A stretch of DNA of 43,303 nucleotides from an uncultured Prevotella sp. (GTDB lineage: Bacteria; Bacteroidota; Bacteroidia; Bacteroidales; Bacteroidaceae). The notes beneath the pieces are model-generated. The model ran no database searches, had not been told where the DNA came from, and saw only the letters and a program-made list of their open reading frames with translations. Each line of letters starts with the position of its first letter. Position 1 is the stretch's first letter. Positions 26,183 through 32,768 of the stretch are shown here, piece by piece. Both the position numbers and the translations under genes were made by a program. Location: the NCBI GenBank assembly GCA_947169685.1, contig CAMVQS010000014.1, forward strand, positions 1 to 43,303, written 5' to 3'.

Positions 26183-26634
26183 TACAGGAACGAGGCAATA
26201 CCCTCAAGTGCAGGCTTGCGCTGTCCCTCAATCTCAATCTTAAACGCTATCTCCGTCTTACAGATACCACGCAGGTTCTGGATGTTGTGCAGCTTGGTAC
26301 GCATGCGTACACGGCTACCCGTCACCACAGCCTGACCAAAGCGCATCTGGTCCATGCCGTAGTTCACCAGCATCTTGATGTTGTTCACCTGAATAATCTG
26401 TCCCCACAGATAAGGCAGCAGCGACAGCGTCAGATAGCCGTGCGCGATGGTACTCTTATAGGGACTCTCCTCCTTGGCACGCTCCACGTCAACGTGAATC
26501 CACTGGTGGTCGAGCGTGGCGTCAGCAAAGAGGTTGATACGTTCCTGAGTGACTTCCAGCCAGTCAGAAACACCGAGTTCTTCACCCAGGTGGGATTCAA
26601 ACTCGGCGTAGCTGTTAATAACCAATTGTGCCAT
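26170..26634 (-). CDS. MaoC-family dehydratase (enoyl-CoA hydratase-like)
   Basis: This hot-dog-fold protein of 154 residues has the MaoC/R-hydratase signature: FADATLDHQWIHVD, with the catalytic Asp and His, then STIAHGYLTLSLLPYL. These enzymes hydrate trans-2-enoyl-CoA or act on related thioesters; the substrate is not visible from sequence. Its ATG shares one base with the ilvC stop (TAATG), so it is translated with ilvC. Its 3' end overlaps recQ by 13 bases on the other strand. Pairing with branched-chain amino acid synthesis may point to branched acyl-CoA or fatty acid metabolism, but that is inference. Confidence 0.88.
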   Translation of the reverse strand: MAQLVINSYAEFESHLGEELGVSDWLEVTQERINLFADATLDHQWIHVDVERAKEESPYKSTIAHGYLTLSLLPYLWGQIIQVNNIKMLVNYGMDQMRFGQAVVTGSRVRMRTKLHNIQNLRGICKTEIAFKIEIEGQRKPALEGIASFLYYFE

Positions 26635-27683
26635 TAGTCTTCCTGATTTTCGGGACGCAACTTGCGGACAGTCTCACCGGCACGCCACATCTCCTGATTA
26701 CGCATAGCTTCCAGCTCCTTCTCCAGTCCTGCACGATAGTCGGGCTTTGAGTTTGCGTCGATGGTAATCTGTGCCTCGTTACCTGTCTGTACAGAGTAGT
26801 AGAGCCACTCCATGACCGGCTTGATGGCATCGTGGAAACGTGGAGCCCAATCCAATGCGCCACGCTGTGCAGTGGTCGAGCAGTTAGCGTACATCCAGTC
26901 CATACCCTTGGCACCGAAGAGCGGGCCAAGGCTCTGTGTCAGCTCCTCAACGGTCTCGTTGAAAGCTTCCGAGGGAGAGTGTCCGTGCTCGCGGAGCACC
27001 TCGTACTGAGCCAGCAACAGACCCTGAATGGCACCCATCAGCGAGCCGCGCTCACCCGTCAGGTCACTGGTTGCCTCGCGCTGGAAGGTAGTCTCAAACA
27101 TATAGCCGGCACCGATACCGATACCGAAAGCCAGCGTCTTCTCCTTGGCCTTACCAGTAGCATCCTGATAGATAGCATACGAGCAGTTCAGACCACGACC
27201 CTCGCAGAACATCGTGCGCAGGCTCGTACCCGAACCCTTCGGAGCCACCATGATGACATCCACATCCTTCGGGGGGATGACGCCTGTACGGTCGCTCCAG
27301 TTGATGGCGAAGCCGTGACTGTAGTACAGTGTCTTGCCGGGCTTCAGATATTTCTTGATGGTGGGCCACTGCTGAATCTGACCTGCGTCAGAGAGCAACA
27401 TGCAAAGGATAGTACCCTTCTCGGCTGCCTCCTCGATGGAGAACAGCGTCTTGCCAGGTACCCAGCCGTCAGCCACAGCCTTGTCGTAGGTCTTGCCCTG
27501 ACGCTGGCCGACGATGACGTTAAAGCCATTGTCTCTCAGGTTGCAGGCCTGTCCGGGACCCTGTACGCCATAGCCGATGACGGCGATGACCTCATTCTTC
27601 AATACTTCACGTGCTTTCTCAAGTGAGAACTCCTTGCTGGTGACTACAGTTTCAATCACGCCACCAAAATTCATTTCTGCCAT
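26634..27683 (-). CDS. ilvC: Ketol-acid reductoisomerase
   Basis: IlvC converts acetolactate or acetohydroxybutyrate to the dihydroxy acid with NAD(P)H and Mg2+, the second step of valine, leucine and isoleucine synthesis. It has 349 residues from the ATG at 27683 (MAEMNFGG), the typical Bacteroidota start; a more upstream in-frame ATG is unlikely. The Rossmann motif is GYGVQGPG, and the NAD(P)-binding loop is VGQRQGKTYDKA. C-terminal knotted-domain metal ligands lie in FQREATSDLTGERG and in the E-E segment ETVEELTQ. The leader is about 120 bases long and contains a REP-like phrase. Confidence 0.96.
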   Translation of the reverse strand: MAEMNFGGVIETVVTSKEFSLEKAREVLKNEVIAVIGYGVQGPGQACNLRDNGFNVIVGQRQGKTYDKAVADGWVPGKTLFSIEEAAEKGTILCMLLSDAGQIQQWPTIKKYLKPGKTLYYSHGFAINWSDRTGVIPPKDVDVIMVAPKGSGTSLRTMFCEGRGLNCSYAIYQDATGKAKEKTLAFGIGIGAGYMFETTFQREATSDLTGERGSLMGAIQGLLLAQYEVLREHGHSPSEAFNETVEELTQSLGPLFGAKGMDWMYANCSTTAQRGALDWAPRFHDAIKPVMEWLYYSVQTGNEAQITIDANSKPDYRAGLEKELEAMRNQEMWRAGETVRKLRPENQED

Positions 27684-27812
27684 AATGCAATTGTTTTTTA
27701 AAATGTTATACTTATCCCTTTGAACCATGCCAGCCCTACACGAGAACCGTCGTCTTATCAGTCCACTCCCTACTTACCCGAAGTAGCGACAAGGGGTTAA
27801 CTAAATTGGCTG

Positions 27813-27844
27813 CAAAGATAACAAATTGCAATTAAACTGCCAAA
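27813..27844 (-). promoter_or_regulatory. Promoter of ilvC-maoC
   Basis: On the minus strand TTTG (27841-27844), 20 bases, TATCTTTG (27813-27820), a canonical Bacteroidota promoter. The leader of about 120 bases could carry regulation, but I see no clear attenuator. Confidence 0.8.
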
Positions 27845-27864
27845 TTTTCCTTCACTTTTTTATC

Positions 27865-27890
27865 AATCGGCTGGCGTGTGCCAGCCGATT
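27865..27890. terminator. Strong hairpin after the primase-helicase gene
   Basis: AATCGGCTGGC and GCCAGCCGATT form a perfect 11-bp stem with a 4-base loop, 5 bases past the primase-helicase stop. The minus-strand side has no T run, so it may terminate imperfectly; the plus-strand side is followed by TCTTTT. It separates the phage-like cassette from the ilvC promoter. Confidence 0.55.
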
Positions 27891-27894
27891 CTTT

Positions 27895-29676
27895 TCAAAC
27901 AAGACTTCCTTCCGTCCATTGCTCCGTGGTCCAGTCGCTCTCGTCATGCGATAGCGGGGTGTATTGAATGACTTCGCCCGATGAGGGTGAGCGTACCTCG
28001 TCGGTACCGCTGAAACGACCGGAGGCGGTGTTGTACGTAAAGGCACGGACACCCAACTGACCCAGGTGGCGGAAGCGGACCTTCAGCACGTGCACGAAGG
28101 TCAACGCGTTGCTGCGCTGCACGATGATACCGTAGTCGCACTTGTTGTAAAAGTCCGCAGAACCCGCAATGTCGTAGAGCGACGGCATGTCGCCCATCCT
28201 GCCCATACGCCGTTCTTCCTGGGGTTTCTTCGGATGTGCCACAAGGATGACCAGCACGTTGTGACGATGTGCAAACTCCACGATGTTACGCAGTACGTAC
28301 GAAATCTTCTGTGTGTCGTTGGCACCGCTCAACACCGGCAGGTCTATATAGTTGAAGGGATCCAGCAACAACACCCTGACCTGCTCCCGACGCACCAGCT
28401 GCGATGCCGTTGCCAGGATGTCCTCTATCTGCGAACAGTCGTCAGTGATGTGGAACACGTGGCGGCGCAGCCAGTCCATGCCACGTTCCAGTGCTCTCGG
28501 CGGGAAATTCTTGGTGGTCATCTCGCGCCCCATCAGCAGTTGCCCCAACTCGTAATAGTGCAGCTCCAGCGGGTACTTCTCCGGCGAATAGACAGCAGCC
28601 TTCCATCCTTGTTCCACAGCCAGCGACATCATGATAAAGTCGGCAAAGCTCGACTTGCCTGCTCCGGGATAACCCGAGATGACCATCAGACGCCCCGTCT
28701 CAAAACGTACTAAGTGCGTGAAGCCATGCAGCTTGATGCCCGGCGGACGCGGTACGCCCTGCTCGGTGAGCTGCCGCAGCTCTTCCATCGCCGTATCGAC
28801 CGTCGCCACATGTTCCAACGGCAGCCGTCGCGCTCCCTCGATACAGGCCAGCACAGCCTCGGTACCGCCAGCCATCAGCACATCGTTGGCGTCCTTCGCC
28901 GTCCAGTCAACTACCAGCACGTCCTCCTCCTGGAAGTATCGGGCCACCTCGGCACGTTTCTCCAGTCCCGCCTCGTCCATGTCGCCGCAATACACGATGT
29001 GCTTGCCCTCGAAGTGCGTCTTACGGTAGGCATCGAACACCCCCATCTTTGTGCCGCAGCCGTTCGGCAGGCTGACCACGCTCTCCAGCCCACACTCGGC
29101 AAGCGCCAGCGCGTCCATCATGCCCTCGGTCAGATACACCGTGTCGCCCGTCAGTGCCGCGTCGATGTTCCAAGGCACCAGCCGACGGCCTTGTTCCATG
29201 CGGAACTCCTTTGACGTCGATTTGTACTGCACGTTTACCAGGTTGCCGCTGTCATAGAACGGGAATGCCAGAAACGGCTCCGGCTCACCGTTGCGGTTCG
29301 TCAGTTCCTTCCAGCCCACATGCAGTCGCTCCGCTGTTTCCAGCGAGATGCCCCGCTCATGCAGATAGATACGCAGTTTCTCGGGAAGGTTGCTCTTCAC
29401 GGAGCAAAGCGACAAAGCCGAGCGCGGCGTAGAGGGCTGAGTGCGGGGTGTGAAGGGCTTTTCGTCCTCCTTGACAAACCGTGCGCCGCAGCTGAAGCAC
29501 TGTCCCACCCCCAATGTCTGGTTGAACGACCCGTCGTAGCGGTGTTCACGCACATGTTTCTCCGTATCGCCACACACCGGACAGCGGAAACGGAACGTGT
29601 CACGCTCCGTGAAACGTCCCCGAGCTTTCAGCTCCTCCACCGTCACACGGTAAATCTGTTCCTTTACGTGTTCCAT
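27895..29676 (-). CDS. Phage-type DNA primase-helicase (Toprim plus DnaB-like)
   Basis: This 593-residue protein has the layout of T7 gp4/Twinkle-like replication proteins. An N-terminal zinc ribbon (CPVCGDTEKH..., CFSCGARF) is followed by a Toprim domain (about 170-270; VYLTEGMMDALAL and YCGDMDEAG). A RecA-like helicase domain then has Walker A GYPGAGKSS near 335 and Walker B VLLLDPFNYID. It would unwind DNA and make primers for a replicating element. It overlaps the preceding gene by 13 bases and ends a compact four-gene operon. Such genes normally belong to phages or integrative elements, so this is probably part of a prophage remnant. Confidence 0.9.
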   Translation of the reverse strand: MEHVKEQIYRVTVEELKARGRFTERDTFRFRCPVCGDTEKHVREHRYDGSFNQTLGVGQCFSCGARFVKEDEKPFTPRTQPSTPRSALSLCSVKSNLPEKLRIYLHERGISLETAERLHVGWKELTNRNGEPEPFLAFPFYDSGNLVNVQYKSTSKEFRMEQGRRLVPWNIDAALTGDTVYLTEGMMDALALAECGLESVVSLPNGCGTKMGVFDAYRKTHFEGKHIVYCGDMDEAGLEKRAEVARYFQEEDVLVVDWTAKDANDVLMAGGTEAVLACIEGARRLPLEHVATVDTAMEELRQLTEQGVPRPPGIKLHGFTHLVRFETGRLMVISGYPGAGKSSFADFIMMSLAVEQGWKAAVYSPEKYPLELHYYELGQLLMGREMTTKNFPPRALERGMDWLRRHVFHITDDCSQIEDILATASQLVRREQVRVLLLDPFNYIDLPVLSGANDTQKISYVLRNIVEFAHRHNVLVILVAHPKKPQEERRMGRMGDMPSLYDIAGSADFYNKCDYGIIVQRSNALTFVHVLKVRFRHLGQLGVRAFTYNTASGRFSGTDEVRSPSSGEVIQYTPLSHDESDWTTEQWTEGSLV

Positions 29677-30110
29677 AAGGCCAAACCATTCTTATCGAAA
29701 GCAACGGGTGTGTCGCCAAGACACACACCCGTTTGCTTTTTCTTTTCTTTTTCTTTATCTATATCTACATCTTCACCTGCGCGTATAATAAGGTTCGCGC
29801 AGGAGAGCGTTCGTGTAGCGTTCATGTCGCGTCTGAGTTGCTCACAGAAAAAACGCTCACCGTTCACCGTAAACAGTCCGTACCCTTCGATGATGCGACG
29901 CACGTAGGCTTTCGAGCGACGGGCCTTGGCAGCTAACGCTTTCACCTGTGAATAGGTAAAAGCCCCTTCACAGTCGTCACATCCGGCCAGATAAAGCAGT
30001 ATGATAATATACGTGCCGAGTCCGCGGGCGCCCTCATCCTCAATCAGTCTCATCATCATGGGGTCCGACAGCAGGCTACGCCGCAGTTTGATAAATCCCT
30101 TCAGTTTCAT
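29664..30110 (-). CDS. Replication-associated protein (DUF7833/Lin1244-like)
   Basis: This 148-residue protein starts at ATG 30110, which overlaps the stop of the small zinc-ribbon gene by 4 bases (ATGA); the longer in-frame start at 30182 would lie inside that gene. The region GFIKLRRSLLSDPMMMRLIEDEGARGLGTYIIILLYLA, followed by ALAAKARRSKAYVRRIIEGYGLF, resembles N-terminal domains of Lin1244/Lin1753 or DUF4373-type proteins found beside phage replication genes. The C-terminus has a KEKEKKK stretch. It is probably a replication initiation or helicase-loading accessory; this is inferred from position. Confidence 0.7.
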   Translation of the reverse strand: MKLKGFIKLRRSLLSDPMMMRLIEDEGARGLGTYIIILLYLAGCDDCEGAFTYSQVKALAAKARRSKAYVRRIIEGYGLFTVNGERFFCEQLRRDMNATRTLSCANLIIRAGEDVDIDKEKEKKKQTGVCLGDTPVAFDKNGLALWNT

Positions 30111-30268
30111 TCCTTGTAATGCCTTAAAATCCAACGAATCTTTGCCGGACGCGAGTAATACAGGTACTTGCACCGGCGACACACCCGTCGCCGTGTGCCC
30201 GAGGGGAAGCGCTCAAACTCCCCTGCAGGCAACCGACGACCGCAGCGCGTACACACTCTCATCTCCAT
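30107..30268 (-). CDS. Small zinc-ribbon protein
   Basis: This is an unusually short gene of 53 codons. The translation has two CxxC pairs, CTRC near the start and CRRC at residues 30-33, separated by about 20 residues (RRLPAGEFERFPSGTRRR), and is rich in Arg. This is the pattern of small zinc ribbons seen with phage HNH endonuclease and replication genes. It starts 2 bases after the M15 peptidase stop and ends in an ATGA overlap with the next gene, so it is embedded in the operon. It may bind DNA; no catalytic residues are visible. Confidence 0.75.
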   Translation of the reverse strand: MEMRVCTRCGRRLPAGEFERFPSGTRRRVCRRCKYLYYSRPAKIRWILRHYKE

Positions 30269-30270
30269 GG

Positions 30271-30717
30271 TCACTTGTTGATCTCAAACGCCTGCCTCCG
30301 GTTCTTCGTCAGGTCAAGACGGCACGACACATGAATCCACCGTTTACCCTTGACATGTTCGAGAATCAGCTGGTCGTACTGAACGTTAACGCGCATCCAT
30401 TCCCATATCTCGCGCAGCGTCGGACCGTCGGGTTTCAGCGGTACGAAGTCCGCAGCCTCACCCTGTCGGTGCTGCGAGTTTGGCACGCCGCCCACCATAC
30501 GGTTCACGGCCTCACAACGATAGCCCGATGTCACACGCAGCGGAACGCCGAAGTGGTGGCGCGTCGGTTCAAGCACCTGTCGGCACAGGTTCTGCAATTT
30601 GCGCACGTGACATTCCTGCGGAACGTTCGGCAGTCCTTGTCTTCGTGCAGTCTCAGAGCGACACATCTCCTCGAGTGTGAAGTGCTCAGTCAGTTTCATT
30701 TCCATGTTCATTTCCAT
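30271..30717 (-). CDS. M15-family peptidase (endolysin-like)
   Basis: This zinc peptidase of about 148 residues acts on peptidoglycan (PF08291-type M15). Zinc ligands are visible in SQHRQGEAADF (His and Asp in the HxxxxxxD spacing) and in the C-terminal WIHVS. The N-terminal LTEHFTLEEMCRSETA and SGYRCEAVNRMVGG are typical of this group. No signal peptide is seen, as in phage endolysins that rely on a holin. The start is ATG 30717, 39 bases after the -7 box; an ATG at 30699 is also possible. It is the first gene of the phage-like operon. Confidence 0.88.
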   Translation of the reverse strand: MEMNMEMKLTEHFTLEEMCRSETARRQGLPNVPQECHVRKLQNLCRQVLEPTRHHFGVPLRVTSGYRCEAVNRMVGGVPNSQHRQGEAADFVPLKPDGPTLREIWEWMRVNVQYDQLILEHVKGKRWIHVSCRLDLTKNRRQAFEINK

Positions 30718-30755
30718 TTTTTCAAGATTTAAAGTAATTGTTTTGTAATACATAG

Positions 30756-30787
30756 CAAAATTACTGATAATCAAAACGAAAAACAAA
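30756..30787 (-). promoter_or_regulatory. Promoter of the phage-like cassette
   Basis: On the minus strand TTTG (30784-30787), 20 bases, TAATTTTG (30756-30763). Both boxes and spacing match the consensus, so this operon uses the host sigma factor. Confidence 0.75.
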
Positions 30788-30833
30788 CAATATCATCACA
30801 ACTTTCAATGACGTGAAGAAATAGAAATCCATA

Positions 30834-30953
30834 CAGTTTCAGATGAAACTGCACACGTTTCAGCATCAGGGAGAACACGGCACAACTTCGGGCAGAAGGT
30901 GCCGTGTTCCAGGGTAGAAGGCGGCACCTTCTACCCCTCAAGGTGCCGCCTTC
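30834..30953. repeat. Cluster of palindromes between divergent promoters
   Basis: I see three stems: CAGTTTCA/TGAAACTG (30834-30851), GAACACGGCAC/GTGCCGTGTTC (30873-30909) and GAAGGCGGCACCTT/AAGGTGCCGCCTTC (30917-30953). A shorter stem, GTAGAAGG/CCTTCTAC (30914-30934), excludes the last one. AAGGTGCCG occurs three times, one inverted. The cluster lies between two outward-facing promoters and should not be transcribed from either, so it is more likely a DNA-level repeat than an RNA switch. There is no gene from 30718 to 31043. Confidence 0.7.
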
Positions 30954-30988
30954 TCCACAAGACAACAAATTAAAAAAAACGGGAATTG

Positions 30989-31020
30989 TTTGGCTTTCTC
31001 ATTATTAATCGCTAACTTTG
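30989..31020 (+). promoter_or_regulatory. Promoter of the PUL regulator
   Basis: TTTG (30989-30992), 20 bases, TAACTTTG (31013-31020), with a leader of about 17-20 bases before the ATG at 31044. It is a canonical housekeeping promoter, so the regulator is probably made constitutively. Confidence 0.8.
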
Positions 31021-31043
31021 CAAAGAATTAACAAGAACCTAAC

Positions 31044-32604
31044 ATGCGACAACTACTGATTTCATTAATTACATTGACCATATTATGCGGCTGTTCCGGT
31101 GGACGGGCACGCTACGTCATCGGCGTGTCACAGTGCTCGGAAGACATCTGGCGTGACAAACAGAATGCGGAACTGCTCATGGGTGCCTACTGTCATGAGG
31201 ACGTTGAACTGCGCTTCGCTGCGGCCTACGACAGCGACGAGCGGCAGGTGCAGCAGATTGACAGTCTCGTCAGTACGGGCATCGACCTGCTCATCGTGGC
31301 TCCCAATCAGGTGGCAACCATCACACCGGCCATTGACCGTGCCTTCGACAAGGGCATTCCCGTCATCGTGTTCGAGCGTAAGACGAACTCCCAGAAATAT
31401 ACCGCTTTCATCAGTGCCGACAACTACGAGATGGGCCGACAGATGGGAGAATATGTGGCAACACAGCTGCACGGCAAAGGAAGAGTGCTGGAGGTCATGG
31501 GACTGAAAGGCTCGTCGCCTGCCATTGAGCGTGACAAAGGTTTCACCGATGCCCTGAAGAAATATGCAGGCATTGATTTCGATCAGGTTCCCGACACGGC
31601 AGCCGCGACTACAGGGCGACTGGACGGAAGAGAGTGCTTATAAGGCCGTAACTCAATGGCTGAAGGACAACCCCAATACCGCCATCGACTTTGTGTTCGG
31701 CCAGAACGACCGCATGGCGATGGGCGCCCGCAAAGCTCTTTCAACTCTAAACTATAAACTCTCAACTAAATACTGTGGTATTGACGGTCTGCCGGGTAAA
31801 GACGGTGGCATACGTCTGGTGCGCGACTCCATTCTGGATGCCTCCTATATCTACCCCACCCATGGTGACCGTCTGCTCCAGCTGGCCATTGACATACTGG
31901 ACGGCAAGTCCTACCCCAAGGAAACCATGCTGATGTCGGCCATCGTGACGCGCGACAATGCCAACGTGCTGCTGATGCAGAGCGAGGAGACCATGCGTCA
32001 GACGGCTTACCTGAACCAGTTGGAACAGCAGGCCGACAAATACCTGCAGCAGCTGGACACCCAGCGTACCATCACCATACTGGCCTTTGGCTTCGTGATA
32101 CTCCTCCTGATAGCCTTCGTCTTGCTATATCTCTATCACCTCGGCAAGGTAAAGCGGCAACAGGAGCACGTGGCAAGCACGTTGTGGAATATAGCCCCCC
32201 CCTCGTCCCCCGAGGGGGACACAAATGTGTCAGACGCAAAAAAAGCCTCCCTTCGGGGAGGTTTGGAGGGGGCTGAGTCCGAGCCCTCTGTTCCTGCCTT
32301 CATCAAACACTTCCGCGAGGCGGTTGAGGCACGGCTGGCGGACAGCGACATCAGCGTGGAAGACCTGGCTGCCGACATGAACATGAGCCGCGTACAGCTC
32401 TACCGCAAGGTAAAGGCCATTACGGGTTCCTCACCCGTTGAACTGTTGCGCACAGCGCGTCTGAAGCGTGGCTATCAGCTGTTGCTCACCACGGACAAGA
32501 GCGTGAGTGAGGTAGCCTATCAGGTAGGCTTCTCTGCTCCCAGCTATTTCACCAAGTGTTTCAAGGAAGAATACGGCATGTTGCCCGGCGAGGCCAGAAA
32601 TTAA
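31044..32604 (+). pseudogene. PUL regulator (sugar-binding domain, TM helix, AraC HTH), frameshifted
   Basis: The intact protein would have about 519 residues. An N-terminal signal or lipobox (LTILCGCSGG) leads to a periplasmic sugar-binding type-1 domain (RYVIGVSQ, DLLIVAPNQV, YTAFISADNYEMGRQMG, FGQNDRMAMGARKAL, KYCGIDGLPG), then a membrane helix (ILAFGFVILLLIAFVLLYLYHL, encoded near 32080-32145). The cytoplasmic C-terminus is an AraC domain (SVEDLAADMNMSRVQLYRKVKAITGSSPVELLR, SVSEVAYQVGFSAPSYFTKCFKEEYG). It would sense a sugar and activate the adjacent PUL without a kinase. The reading frame breaks between 31605 and 31640: the span is one base longer than a multiple of three, and the first part stops at 31643. 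Two repeat phrases are also inserted in frame (31740-31770, 32193-32275). Confidence 0.85.
32193..32275 (+). repeat. GC-rich palindromic element in frame inside the PUL regulator
   Basis: This is the same element family as in recQ. AGCCCCCC opens it, the palindrome GTCCCCCGAGGGGGAC (32205-32220) follows, then the hairpin GCCTCCC/GGGAGG, and GGAGGGGGCT closes it. It adds about 28 residues (including SPEGDTNV) between the membrane helix and the AraC domain without breaking the frame. Outer arms AGCCCCC and GGGGGCT are inverted. Confidence 0.85.
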
Positions 32605-32626
32605 GAATTGTGAGTTGAGAATAGAG

Positions 32627-32726
32627 AAAAATCGTTCAATGTGTGCAAGAATTGTTACATTGAACGATTTTTTGAATCTAATGAAACATCTTTTTTATCC
32701 TTTAAGCATAGTATAGCGTACTTTTG
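32627..32726 (+). promoter_or_regulatory. PUL regulatory module A (before susC)
   Basis: This 100-bp module contains three parts. The first is a perfect 16-bp inverted repeat, AAAAATCGTTCAATGT (32627-32642) with its mate at 32657-32672, 14-base loop and T run. The second is ATGAAACAT (32681-32689). The third is the -7 box TACTTTTG (32719-32726). No -33 TTTG is present, as expected for an activator-dependent promoter. The hairpin and T run can also terminate the regulator transcript. It matches module B at 40762-40861 with identical spacing. Confidence 0.88.
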
Positions 32727-32768
32727 CAGCAAAGATTTTTATTACTAACCCACAAAAAATGTAAAGCA

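Noticed and set aside
26832..27626. Plus-strand frame of 264 codons opposite ilvC
   Set aside because: It is fully antisense to a highly conserved enzyme, with no start signals or recognisable domain.
30834..30953. Riboswitch or attenuator for the PUL regulator
   Set aside because: The regulator promoter lies downstream of the structure, so it would not be in that mRNA.
31564..32604. Independent gene starting at 31564 for the second half of the PUL regulator
   Set aside because: Its first 15 codons read the sugar-binding domain in the wrong frame; a frameshift in one gene explains the data better.
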